From a virus, in the IMG/VR virus record IMGVR_UViG_3300035698_007774, positions 1 to 23,207 of that record: DNA of 23,207 nucleotides; one strand, 5' to 3'. How positions within the stretch are numbered: position 1 is the first letter of the stretch; each line of letters begins with the position of its first letter. The notes beneath the pieces were generated by a model. That model searched no databases and was not told the origin of the DNA. It saw only the letters and a list, made by a program, of their open reading frames with translations. The translations under genes and the position numbers were made by a program. This document shows, piece by piece, positions 7,534 through 15,214 of the stretch.

Positions 7534-9861
7534 TTATGCGTTACGGGTTGCTGAGCCTTGAACCACTCTGTATGTTCTCTCACTCAACCGTCGGCTTTCT
7601 GTAATTTCTCGAGTCTGAGCTCTTTGTTCATCTAATGACAGTGCTGCTACTTCGCGTAAGCCAGACAGTTCACGAGTTAGGCTTTCAAATCTAGATCCAA
7701 AGACCGCAGAAGGATCTATTTCACTAGTTTCGTCGTTAACAGGCGGAGAGGGTCGTATTCTTTCCATCTCTTCGACTATTTCATCAACTGGAAATACCGG
7801 AACTTCGACTAGCGGTTGTTCTGAATAGTGCGGCGGTGAAAAAGATGATAGTATTTCCATTTCAAGATCGTTAAGATTAGAAGTAGACAAATTAGAAGAA
7901 TTAGGTATGCTACTATCTTCAGGCGCAATATATGATGAATTTTCATCAATATCAGTATGAGTAGATCCTCTTCTAGAGTCTCTATTACTACTTCGTTCTC
8001 TAGTGCGTTCTGGTTGGACACCTGTTAACCAATTGACAGCAACCTCTATCAAATCAGTTAGCCGAATCAATTCGATGACTAAATTTGCGATTCCGGCAAC
8101 AATACCGCTATCAAATTCTAGATCATCAACTTTATCACCGAATAAATCAAGTGCTTCACTTAAATTACTATTGCTTTCTTCGATTGATAATTGAAGTGCT
8201 GATGCTATTTGATTCGCATCGCTTGCAACATCATTCAGCAATGCTCCGGCATTAGACCCTAAAGACGTTACTGATGCTTGCAATGAGTTGAGAGTAACTG
8301 ACATGTTAGCTGACGCCTTAGTTAAACTAGTCATAGCAGCTATAGATGTGTCTTCTGTTCCTGCAGGGGTTAAGCCTGCCATCCCGCGCCGCACTTCATC
8401 AACCGTGTTATAGGTTTCCATCATCCCAGAAGCAAATAGACCGGCTGCATGTCGTGCTTGACCTAAATCTTCTCTAACTGTTGACAACAATTCCACGCCG
8501 CTATATTGTAACAACGGTGATACTCTATCAATATCTCTAGTAAGAGCATCACCTCTAGCGGTCATTGTACTATTATAGTAAGCCATTGCTTCAGCAGTAC
8601 TTAAAGTACCTTGATGCAACATTGATGACATATCGTTAAAAACTGCCGCAAACTCTGGTAGACTGCTAGTTACTTGTCGAAATTCTTCACTAGTTATGTC
8701 GCCTGCAGCAAACGCTTTGAATGCTTCACCAATACCATCACCAAATTGTGTCGATAACATACTAGTAATAGTTGAGACCGAATTCAATGCTTCAGCTCGT
8801 GCTTCGTCATCAAGATGACGGAATGCAGAGTTCAATCGAGTATCTCTGGTTCTTGCCATCATCTCGTTTTGAATTGCGTCTACGCTTTCACCAGTGATAT
8901 CAGCTAGTGCTCTTTGAACCGCGTACAATTCAGTCGCTGATTCAACTTTCTCTTCATCAGTTCTTGCTATCTCTCTAGCATATCTACCTTGAAGAGCCAT
9001 ATAGCGTGCGAGAGCATCAGGTACCTCATCCATCGCTATCCCCATGTTGATGAACGCATCAACGTCGATCTCGGACATTGAACTTCTAAGTGTCATGATC
9101 TCTCTAGCCCCACGTCCTAAGCTCATGGAGAAACTCACTAAACTCTGTGTATTTCTACTAACAAAATTAACAAAATCATCTAAAGTCATCTTTGCTTTGT
9201 TTAACGTAATCATCATATCGCCAAACGAAGTGTCTAGAACTAATCCAGTTCTAGAAAGTGAAAGATACCCTTCGTTTACGTCTTGTACCATTTTAATAGC
9301 TAGAGCTACAGGCGCTACTAGAGCTAGCACAGCCGCACCTGCTATCATTAATGCTGACCCTAATTTTAATATTCCTACTCCGGCTGCTCCAGTAGCTCCG
9401 CCAAGGTTGCCTAGTTTCTCGCCGATTTTCTTAACAAACCCGCCTACACCTTCGGTAGCACGGCCCATAGCATTGCCTAGTCTCTCAGTTAACTCTACAC
9501 TGTCCATGGATTTATGACTAATAACTTCCATAACGTTAGCAACGCGATCACCCGCTGGGCCTATTTTACTGCTCATACCAGTCATATCCAGCTTCATGCG
9601 TCCAGCAGTATTTCTCATCTCGTCAGCAGCTTGTTGACTGCTAAGGATCATCATATCAGACGATGATTTGGCTTCTCGTCCCAGTTTTTCTACACTTTTA
9701 GCAGCACTACGCGAGCTATTAGCAGCGCTAGATGACCCGCCATTTTTAGAGATGTTTACCAGTTCACGAAGGGTAGTTTCAGTCGCAGCATTTTGAAGCG
9801 AGGCATTATTTAGCCCACTAGTGTTATCTTCATTCTGAGTCTTGATTGTTACGTTTGCCAC
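7534..9861 (-). CDS. tape-measure-like tail protein (candidate gp29 counterpart)
   Basis: The 775-aa product is mostly helical with a hydrophobic, membrane-like segment of about 28 residues (161-188, GVGILKLGSALMIAGAAVLA and on). It is preceded by a Gly/Ala-rich stretch and flanked by long amphipathic helices, and the C-terminal third (about 620-740) is Ser/Glu/Pro-rich. This is the usual appearance of a tail tape-measure protein. If fully helical it would span about 116 nm at 0.15 nm per residue, a plausible myovirus tail length. T4 gp29 (590 aa) does this job and lies in T4 next to genes 26, 51, 48 and 54, all of which have counterparts nearby here. The start is GTG (9859-9861) with GAGG 7-8 nt upstream; no better ATG is evident. 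It leads the minus-strand prohead operon, divergent from gp26. No direct sequence match to gp29 was recognised, so another large virion protein remains possible. Confidence 0.6.
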   Translation of the reverse strand: MANVTIKTQNEDNTSGLNNASLQNAATETTLRELVNISKNGGSSSAANSSRSAAKSVEKLGREAKSSSDMMILSSQQAADEMRNTAGRMKLDMTGMSSKIGPAGDRVANVMEVISHKSMDSVELTERLGNAMGRATEGVGGFVKKIGEKLGNLGGATGAAGVGILKLGSALMIAGAAVLALVAPVALAIKMVQDVNEGYLSLSRTGLVLDTSFGDMMITLNKAKMTLDDFVNFVSRNTQSLVSFSMSLGRGAREIMTLRSSMSEIDVDAFINMGIAMDEVPDALARYMALQGRYAREIARTDEEKVESATELYAVQRALADITGESVDAIQNEMMARTRDTRLNSAFRHLDDEARAEALNSVSTITSMLSTQFGDGIGEAFKAFAAGDITSEEFRQVTSSLPEFAAVFNDMSSMLHQGTLSTAEAMAYYNSTMTARGDALTRDIDRVSPLLQYSGVELLSTVREDLGQARHAAGLFASGMMETYNTVDEVRRGMAGLTPAGTEDTSIAAMTSLTKASANMSVTLNSLQASVTSLGSNAGALLNDVASDANQIASALQLSIEESNSNLSEALDLFGDKVDDLEFDSGIVAGIANLVIELIRLTDLIEVAVNWLTGVQPERTRERSSNRDSRRGSTHTDIDENSSYIAPEDSSIPNSSNLSTSNLNDLEMEILSSFSPPHYSEQPLVEVPVFPVDEIVEEMERIRPSPPVNDETSEIDPSAVFGSRFESLTRELSGLREVAALSLDEQRAQTREITESRRLSERTYRVVQGSATRNA

Positions 9862-9873
9862 TGATTACCTCAT

Positions 9874-9884
9874 GATAAATACTA
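9874..9884 (+). promoter_or_regulatory. late promoter for the gp26/gp51 operon
   Basis: GATAAATACTA lies 27 nt upstream of the gp26 start and differs from the T4 late octamer TATAAATA at one position. The same 11-mer occurs at 17149-17159 ahead of the other baseplate operon. An AGGA Shine-Dalgarno site follows at 9900-9903. Confidence 0.75.
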
Positions 9885-9888
9885 GACA

Positions 9889-9899
9889 ACTTATTTACC
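9889..9899 (-). promoter_or_regulatory. candidate late promoter for the prohead operon
   Basis: The minus strand reads GGTAAATAAGT, two mismatches from TATAAATA and one from GATAAATA, 28-38 nt upstream of the GTG start at 9861. Together with 9874-9884 it makes a back-to-back promoter pair like that at 17137-17159. Confidence 0.45.
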
Positions 9900-9911
9900 A
9901 GGAAAAAATCA

Positions 9912-10742
9912 ATGACAGAAAAGAATCCATTATTAAGCGGTGCGCCGCGACCAAAATTCAGCATAGTATTACCCAGCCAAGGAGATTATTGGCCAGAAGG
10001 CGCACTAGCGTCCACTGACTCATTATCTGTCTTCAGTTTCTCTGGCCGAGACGAGACATTGCTTCGACGAAGCAATCCTATTTATTTAGGAAGCGTCCTA
10101 GCTGAAATCATTACCCGATGTATTCCCGCAATTAAAGATGTGTGGAGTATGCCTAGATGTGATTTAGACGCCGTGCTAGCAGGTCTTCTTGCGGCCAGTT
10201 ATACTCCGAAGGTCACTCAGACACATCAGTGTCCTCATTGTGAGAGCGACAACCAAGTCTCGATCAATCTGTCAGACCATTTGACCGGTTATCAAGTACC
10301 AGATTATCGGAGACCACTGAACGTTGATGATTTCACTGTGCATTTTCAGCCAGTTAGCTTCCAAGACAATTTTCAACTGTTGAGTGACCAAACCAGAAAA
10401 GAAGCCATCTTAGAGCAATTGAGAGATCCTAAGAAAACCCAAGAACAGAAAGATGAATTAATCAATCAAACTCTAGCAGATATCACTTCCATTAATATTC
10501 GAGCAATCGCAGCAACCGTTGAGAGTGTGGTTATCGATGAGAATCGAGTAACTGATCGAGCACATATTATAGAGTGGTTAGAAGTAACAGAACGGCATGT
10601 GTTTGAAGAAATAAATCAACACAGTAACAACATACTATCAGAATACCGATTACCAATCAAAACTGTCACTTGCGCTAATTGCAATAGCGACTTTGACATC
10701 GAGGTAGATGTTGGTGTTCAGGATTATATCAAGACCAAATAA
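9912..10742 (+). CDS. 26: baseplate hub protein gp26-like
   Basis: The 276-aa protein matches the T4 gp26-type baseplate hub assembly family in its marine-phage form: PSQGDYWPEG near the N-terminus, then DETLLRR, a hydrophobic IITRCIPAIKDVWSMPRCDLDAVLAGLLAASY segment (66-97), and a zinc-ribbon-like pair of CxxC motifs (C107/C110 and C254/C257). In T4, gp26 is needed to build the central hub of the baseplate and is followed by gene 51, as here. It starts with ATG after AGGA and ends in a one-base overlap (TAATG) with the next gene, so the two are translationally coupled. T4 gp26 is shorter (208 aa), so this resembles the larger gp26 of other T4-like phages. Function is by family resemblance. 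Confidence 0.8.
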   Translation: MTEKNPLLSGAPRPKFSIVLPSQGDYWPEGALASTDSLSVFSFSGRDETLLRRSNPIYLGSVLAEIITRCIPAIKDVWSMPRCDLDAVLAGLLAASYTPKVTQTHQCPHCESDNQVSINLSDHLTGYQVPDYRRPLNVDDFTVHFQPVSFQDNFQLLSDQTRKEAILEQLRDPKKTQEQKDELINQTLADITSINIRAIAATVESVVIDENRVTDRAHIIEWLEVTERHVFEEINQHSNNILSEYRLPIKTVTCANCNSDFDIEVDVGVQDYIKTK

Positions 10743-11743
10743 TGAATCCTTCATCACCACCTGATGTATACTTAGACATCACATCAAAAGAATGGAAGAA
10801 CGCAATAGGGTCTCCAAGCAACACTATCGAAATTTGGAGCTTAACCCTATATGACTTAATAGAACTCAAAAACCCAGATGGGCTGAGTAATGGTGCGTCT
10901 ATGATTAATGTTATTCGTCGCAGAGCACCCGCTATCGTTAACCCACATGGGTTAACCGAATCTCAATATCATCAAATAGTAAACAGCTTGTGGTTAGCTA
11001 CTTATGGTAACCGTATGGAATTAACCACAAGGTGTGACCAATGTAAAGAATCAATAGAGTTCGAATATGATTTAGGCAAAAGCATTAATCACATACAGAA
11101 TCTCAGTAGTGAAAAAAGCGCAATGATAGGCGAGCATGAGATTGAATTTTCACCGTCTACGTTCAATGACATGATTGCAGCTTCGTCATCAGCGTATGCA
11201 TTTAATAAGAGTTTGTACACTGTAAGAGAGAATCCCACCATAAACTTTGATGTGCGAAGATTTAGTGAATACCTTCATTCGTCAACCGACTCTGATAGAA
11301 ATATAAAATCAAAACGCATCCTCTCTATTGACAATGAATTAGTTTCTCCAGACGTTGCTGCTCAGTGGATCGATCAATTAGATCAAAAACAGTATGCTCA
11401 ATTAGATACACTGATGACCGCAGGTGATTACTTCTCACAAGAAAAAATCAAATGCCCGGAGTGTAGTTACATCAACACTGTCACCACACGAATGGACCCA
11501 ATTGGACAATTCTATAGTCAGTTAATCAGTACTCCTGATGAAGAATTGCCTGACTTTTTCTCTAGACTTGATCGACAGAAACAAGAAATCAATGATCAAG
11601 CAATGAAATTGTGCTGGTATATGCGAGGCGGGGTTAGTGTCACAGAAATTATGCATATGAATGCCAGTCAGAGACAGGCCATAGAGAAAACTGTAAACGA
11701 TAATATCGAGCTGAGTAAACGCGCTAAGACCCCAATTCTCTAA
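10742..11743 (+). CDS. 51: second gp26-type baseplate protein, probable gp51 (hub assembly)
   Basis: The 333-aa product is a diverged paralogue of its upstream neighbour: an N-terminal helical domain (IEIWSLTLYDLIEL, then VIRRRAPAIVNP), a first CxxC at C98/C101 and a second at C238/C241 (KIKCPECSYINTV). The C-terminal segment AMKLCWYMRGGVSVTEIMHM followed by NASQRQAIEKTV is highly characteristic of gp26/gp51-type hub proteins of T4-like phages. In T4, gene 51 follows gene 26 and acts catalytically in hub assembly, so position favours gp51; the exact split of the gp26/gp51 names between these two genes is inferred. It overlaps the previous gene by one base and ends 64 nt before a strong terminator structure. 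Confidence 0.65.
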   Translation: MNPSSPPDVYLDITSKEWKNAIGSPSNTIEIWSLTLYDLIELKNPDGLSNGASMINVIRRRAPAIVNPHGLTESQYHQIVNSLWLATYGNRMELTTRCDQCKESIEFEYDLGKSINHIQNLSSEKSAMIGEHEIEFSPSTFNDMIAASSSAYAFNKSLYTVRENPTINFDVRRFSEYLHSSTDSDRNIKSKRILSIDNELVSPDVAAQWIDQLDQKQYAQLDTLMTAGDYFSQEKIKCPECSYINTVTTRMDPIGQFYSQLISTPDEELPDFFSRLDRQKQEINDQAMKLCWYMRGGVSVTEIMHMNASQRQAIEKTVNDNIELSKRAKTPIL

Positions 11744-11806
11744 TTGAAAATCAGCTTAGGGCTTCGCCAGCCGCTAATAGTTTTATCAACATTTATTATA
11801 CTCTTC

Positions 11807-11891
11807 GGAGAGCTTTGCTCTCCAGTTGTTGTTTGTTATTCGCCTACTCGCAAGCTCGTGCTCATAACAAACACAACATTTTAATTCTTTT
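11807..11891 (+). terminator. double-hairpin terminator of the gp26/gp51 operon
   Basis: The first hairpin is a perfect 7-bp stem, GGAGAGC (11807-11813) with GCTCTCC (11817-11823), loop TTT, followed by T-rich sequence. Immediately after it, TGTTTGTTAT (11830-11839) pairs with ATAACAAACA (11864-11873) and GTTG (11825-11828) with CAAC (11874-11877) around one bulged T. This long stem is followed by ATTTTAATTCTTTT (11878-11891). The plus strand therefore has a strong terminator between gene 51 and the structured region. Confidence 0.8.
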
Positions 11892-11943
11892 CAGTTTATA
11901 TCAATCTTTTTATTGTTCTTATTAAATGAATGTCAAGTAAAGG

Positions 11944-12599
11944 TCTTATATTAATCATTCTTTAGATGGTTGGTCTCATGATTCGCCCGTTGCCGGGTCA
12001 AATCATGATGGACGCACGTCTATAAGAAATATTCTTTGAGTGGATGTGGTCGGTTTAGCAGAGATTGTACCGTCAGTCTAAGATTATAAACTGGTGCAAC
12101 AGTACTCGGAGGCGGTTGGCCTGTACCTCCTACTCCTACGATTCGTGTAGATAAAGCGCACACAGAAGAGTCTGTGATTTAGTTGTATATCCTAGGGGAA
12201 ACCTTTCATCCCTTTGCGTCATAATAGGATACGCATTATCAGAGCCGGAGCTTTTCTCCGTAGCCACTCAGGGGTGCGTTCCTGGCGACGGCTCTTTCCA
12301 TACCAACGGGAGCAATAATTCGGTCTAAACTACCACCGAATATTACCTGCAGTTGCGTTCTTTTTCAAGCAGAGCTGCTGTCATTTGAGCTAATTAAGCC
12401 CTAATCTTGCTGCGGTGAAGACAATTATCGGAGTGTCTTCGTCAACCTTCTGGGATATTCCTATGAGGCAGCATATGTAATGTGTCGAGTCGGACTAACG
12501 AACTCTATGACAGGCCGGTCATGGCCAAGTGGTGAACTCTATTTTGAGGCGAGTACCAAAAACTCTATTTTGAGGCGAGTACCGATTAATGCTGCTTGG
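11944..12599 (+). ncRNA. large structured noncoding RNA, unassigned
   Basis: No credible gene lies between 11744 and 12650. The region instead holds many nested helices: TCTTATA/TATAAGA (11944-11950/12021-12027) enclosing TCATGATT/AATCATGA (11976-11983/12001-12008) and CCCG/CGGG; TTGTACC/GGTGCAA (12065-12071/12093-12099); GGAGG/CCTCC (12108-12112/12126-12130); CACAGA/TCTGTG (12161-12166/12171-12176); TATCCTA/TAGGATA (12188-12194/12225-12231), crossed by GCGT/ACGC as a possible pseudoknot; AGAGC/GCTCT (12241-12245/12291-12295) around CGGAG/CTCCG; and a 10-bp stem with one bulge at 12314-12324/12335-12344. A 3' domain is closed by CAAGCAG/CTGCTTG (12366-12372/12592-12598), containing TGCTGC/GCAGCA (12408-12413/12468-12473) and GAAGACA/TGTCTTC (12417-12423/12434-12440). 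Several stems contain or extend through G-U pairs valid only on the plus strand, favouring that strand, although one loop reads GCAA (GNRA) on the minus strand. Size and phage setting recall GOLLD or ROOL RNAs, but membership is not shown. No clear promoter was found. Confidence 0.6.
12535..12583 (+). repeat. 23-bp direct repeat, two copies
   Basis: Two identical 23-bp copies (12535-12557 and 12561-12583) begin AACTCTATTTTGAGG and end GAGTACC, separated by AAA (26-bp period). Each contains ACTC...GAGT and can fold into a small hairpin; the first copy can extend with GGT (12531-12533) pairing ACC (12555-12557). A further AACTCTAT lies at 12501-12508. They form the 3' end of the structured region. 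Confidence 0.9.
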
Positions 12600-12649
12600 T
12601 GCTGTAGGTATTGAATAGGTGATGTGTAGGTTCTGTAGATATATTACTA

Positions 12650-13171
12650 TTATGCTGTATTCGGTTGGTGTATGTCAATAATAATCTGACGATTATTATT
12701 CCAGAACGCGTAATACTCGCATATATACCAAGTTGATTTTGAATTAATATGCGCATACTTAATATAGTTAAGTCCTGGGGTAAGTCTTGAATCAGAAAAA
12801 GCAATGAAACTGCCTTTTCTGTTAAATTTCATTGCTAGTAGATTAATATCGCCGGGATCAGCGCTGATTAATAGCTGACTGATCCACTGGTCAATTGTTT
12901 TACACTCTGTGGTTAATAATTGATGAAACGGAAAGTCTTGATAGAATTTAGCTTCAATGTTTAGTAACTGAAGATCTTCACCTGGAATAATGTCGCCTTT
13001 GAAATGTCGAATCTTACTCTCATCAAGAGACTGTTTACGTGAAGCGTTGGTTCCGCCAACATACGCACCACTACCTGAAGTTTTTAAGAAGACAGAACCG
13101 AAAAGTTCGCTTAAATGTGCGGCTATAGCTCGTTCCCACCCGCTACCTTTTGTTTTTTGTGGACTAGGCAT
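12650..13171 (-). CDS. PD-(D/E)XK nuclease, Holliday-junction-resolvase-like
   Basis: The 173-aa protein carries the ordered motifs of small PD-(D/E)XK resolvase-type nucleases: a first Glu in KGSGWERAIAAHLSELFG (E13), SGSGAYVGG (32-40), D60 in FKGDIIPG, and the catalytic ExK in LLNIEAKFYQDFPFHQLL (E73, K75). A conserved-looking AMKFNRKGSFIAFSD segment follows. T4 resolves junctions with an unrelated enzyme, gp49 (endonuclease VII), so in this phage the gene could be an alternative resolvase or a structure-specific nuclease (inference). It is last in the operon after gp55, gp47, gp46 and an 87-aa gene, a natural place for a recombination enzyme; the start ATG is 2 nt after the preceding stop. 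About 65 nt downstream of its stop the structured RNA region ends on the opposite strand; I see no terminator in 12600-12649. Confidence 0.7.
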   Translation of the reverse strand: MPSPQKTKGSGWERAIAAHLSELFGSVFLKTSGSGAYVGGTNASRKQSLDESKIRHFKGDIIPGEDLQLLNIEAKFYQDFPFHQLLTTECKTIDQWISQLLISADPGDINLLAMKFNRKGSFIAFSDSRLTPGLNYIKYAHINSKSTWYICEYYAFWNNNRQIIIDIHQPNTA

Positions 13172-13173
13172 GA

Positions 13174-13437
13174 TTAGAAACCATCTTTCCTATCAATGAA
13201 ATACATCTGGATGCTGGAAATTATAGCATCTGCGGTTTTCATATGTTTTCTTATTTCATCAACTGTTAAGCTGTCGTCATTTTTGTTTTCTTGTATTGAC
13301 TGAATCAGTCTATTCAAACGATTAACTTCTATTTTAATTCTCGATGATTTGATGGGATCTGGTTCTTCTAAGAACATTCGGTCTAACCCATCTCTAGCAA
13401 GCTCTATTTTGAGGATGTATTCGTCAGTTATTGGCAT
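13174..13437 (-). CDS. 87-aa helical protein of unknown function after gp46
   Basis: The product (MPITDEYILKIELARDGLDR and on) is not recognised. It looks all-helical and charged, with a C-terminal HMKTADAIISSIQMYFIDRK helix. A longer in-frame reading from 13488 would overlap gp46 by 50 nt. The ATG at 13437 is preferred because it lies just one base after the gp46 stop (TAA-T-ATG), which is typical coupling, and MPIT is followed by a well-formed helix. Its stop is 2 nt before the nuclease start. Lying between gp46 and a resolvase-like nuclease, it may be an accessory of the recombination machinery (inference). Codons 8-12 contain CCTCAAAATAGAG, exactly complementary to a 13-base core of the direct repeats at 12535-12583. 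Confidence 0.75.
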   Translation of the reverse strand: MPITDEYILKIELARDGLDRMFLEEPDPIKSSRIKIEVNRLNRLIQSIQENKNDDSLTVDEIRKHMKTADAIISSIQMYFIDRKDGF

Positions 13438-13438
13438 A

Positions 13439-15214
13439 TTATGCTTCTTCAATCTCAGTGTCAGTGGAGAATTCGGTAAACCCTCCACTTTTGATAACCC
13501 ATAGAATGTTGTTCACTCTACTACTTAGTTCATCTCGGTGACTAATAAGCCAAATGTTCTTGTCTCGTTCTCGACTCATACGTTTGAGAATAGACACGGC
13601 ACTCTCTACACCATTAGAATCGAGACCACTGTCAATCATCTCGTCTACAAACATCACATTAATAGGTTGGAACAAGTTTTCCCAAACATCACGGAATGCC
13701 CAACTCATACTGAGGATTAATCTGTTACGCTCTCCTCGACTTAAATTGTCAAAGTCTAATTCTCTTCCCAAGTCTTGAATCTGGACAGTAAGATCATTTT
13801 GAAATTCTACTTCATGCGGTAATCCAAGATGACTCAAATAATGTAGCAATCTGCTGTTGAGGAAACTCAAATTCTGATCAATGATTCTTTTTCGAATAAA
13901 GCTGTCTTTACTGGTAAGCAATTTATACAAGAATTCTTGGTGATCTAGTACTCGCTGAAGACTGTTAATGGCATCATAGTCAACCTCCTGAATTGAGTGA
14001 GTAAGCATTTCTTCAATCTGTTCTGTATATGGGTCTTCTGCTCTAGCAGACCTTTCCAGTTGATCAGACAGCGTGTTCATTGTAGTCTTGTGGTCGTATG
14101 CTTCTTCTACAGAGTCGTAGACAGTGTCAGACTGCTTGATAGATTGATATTCAGTTAGAAGATGTTGAATTTGGGTTTCTTCATCTGTCAGAACTTGGAT
14201 GGCCGCTGATGCTTCTTCGATTAATTCTTTCTTGGCGGTTTCGAGTTCCTGTTGTTTAGTATCGTGTAAGGTTTGCCCGCAGCTATGACATGTATGATCG
14301 ACGATATTAGATAATTCATTATTATACCGCTCTAAATCTCTCTCGTGTTTTGCAACGTCGCGCTTAATTCTCTTTATAGATTCGAGCAGAGTGTCTCTCT
14401 CTCGAAGTGCTTGAATGGCCGTCTTATTCGCATTGTGTGTTTCGATCTCATTTTCGATATCCACTTTGGATAATTGATGTAACCTAGCAGTCAGTTGTTG
14501 AGTCTCTTCCTCATGACTACGCTGCCAAGCACGTTGTTTTAATTTTAAACTAGCAATCTGCTTATCAAATCTAGCATTAGATTCACGGATGCTTTTGATT
14601 TGATACTCTTCTTCTGTTTTTAGTGATCGAGTGTCTTTGATTTGTTCTTTAAGAGTTTCAGCCTTTTCACTAAGCTGAGTAATTCCCATCAATTGTTCGA
14701 TAATTTCTCGTTGATCACTGCTTTTGAGACTCAAAAATGGAGTAGTATATGTGTTTAGTGCGACTATGTGTTTGAACATTTCGTGACTCATGTTCAATAA
14801 CTCATTTATCGACTGCTGAGTGGCTCGACTGTCTCCTTGACTGTTATCATCGTCAGGAGTCTGTTCATGTTCGCCAATAAAGAACCGCAAGACATTAGGA
14901 CCACGACCTCGCTCAATGCGATAATCGATCCCATTCTTCTCAAAATCAACAGTTACTAACATACCTTTGCTGTTGGTTTTATTGATCAAATTCTGTTTAC
15001 GGATATTTGTGAGAGCGTTACCGTATAAGGCGTAACTAACGGCGTTCACAAGCGCACTTTTCCCCACTCCGTTCCTGGAATTTCCTTCTCCATTAGTAAC
15101 GTCTTGGTTGTCACCTAGGACCAGAATCAATTGATTCTGATCAAATTTGACTGATTGAGTAACATTACCGATGGAAATAAAGTTCTTGATAGTGACGTTT
15201 TTAATTCGAAACAT
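13439..15214 (-). CDS. 46: recombination endonuclease subunit gp46 (SbcC/Rad50-like)
   Basis: This is the ATPase subunit of the T4 gp46-gp47 complex, the phage counterpart of Rad50-Mre11/SbcCD, which processes DNA ends for recombination-dependent replication and helps degrade host DNA. The 591-aa protein (T4 gp46 is 560 aa) has a Walker A motif (GEGNSRNGVGKSA, 42-54), two long coiled-coil arms, a zinc hook CHSC at 309-312, an ABC signature LSRGERNR (491-498), Walker B INVMFVDEMID (518-528) and an H-loop ISHRDE (557-562). All motifs are intact. The start codon overlaps the gp47 stop by one base (TAATG), giving coupled translation and balanced subunits. The acidic last residues (STDTEIEEA) lie against the start of the next gene. 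Confidence 0.97.
   Translation of the reverse strand: MFRIKNVTIKNFISIGNVTQSVKFDQNQLILVLGDNQDVTNGEGNSRNGVGKSALVNAVSYALYGNALTNIRKQNLINKTNSKGMLVTVDFEKNGIDYRIERGRGPNVLRFFIGEHEQTPDDDNSQGDSRATQQSINELLNMSHEMFKHIVALNTYTTPFLSLKSSDQREIIEQLMGITQLSEKAETLKEQIKDTRSLKTEEEYQIKSIRESNARFDKQIASLKLKQRAWQRSHEEETQQLTARLHQLSKVDIENEIETHNANKTAIQALRERDTLLESIKRIKRDVAKHERDLERYNNELSNIVDHTCHSCGQTLHDTKQQELETAKKELIEEASAAIQVLTDEETQIQHLLTEYQSIKQSDTVYDSVEEAYDHKTTMNTLSDQLERSARAEDPYTEQIEEMLTHSIQEVDYDAINSLQRVLDHQEFLYKLLTSKDSFIRKRIIDQNLSFLNSRLLHYLSHLGLPHEVEFQNDLTVQIQDLGRELDFDNLSRGERNRLILSMSWAFRDVWENLFQPINVMFVDEMIDSGLDSNGVESAVSILKRMSRERDKNIWLISHRDELSSRVNNILWVIKSGGFTEFSTDTEIEEA

Noticed and set aside
12501-12583. A CRISPR array
   Set aside because: There are only two full repeat copies separated by 3 bases, with no spacers; this is a short tandem direct repeat.
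11892-12600. tRNA genes or a tmRNA within the noncoding stretch
   Set aside because: No cloverleaf with a T-arm (GTTCRANYC) and matching acceptor stem could be built; the closest T-arm-like text near 11994-12004 sits inside a different perfect hairpin.
11892-12600. A group I or group II intron remnant
   Set aside because: The flanking genes are complete and convergent, and I did not find the group I P7 core or a group II domain V hairpin.
12586-12804. A 72-residue minus-strand frame overlapping the nuclease gene's 3' end
   Set aside because: It is an out-of-frame shadow of the nuclease with no recognisable features.
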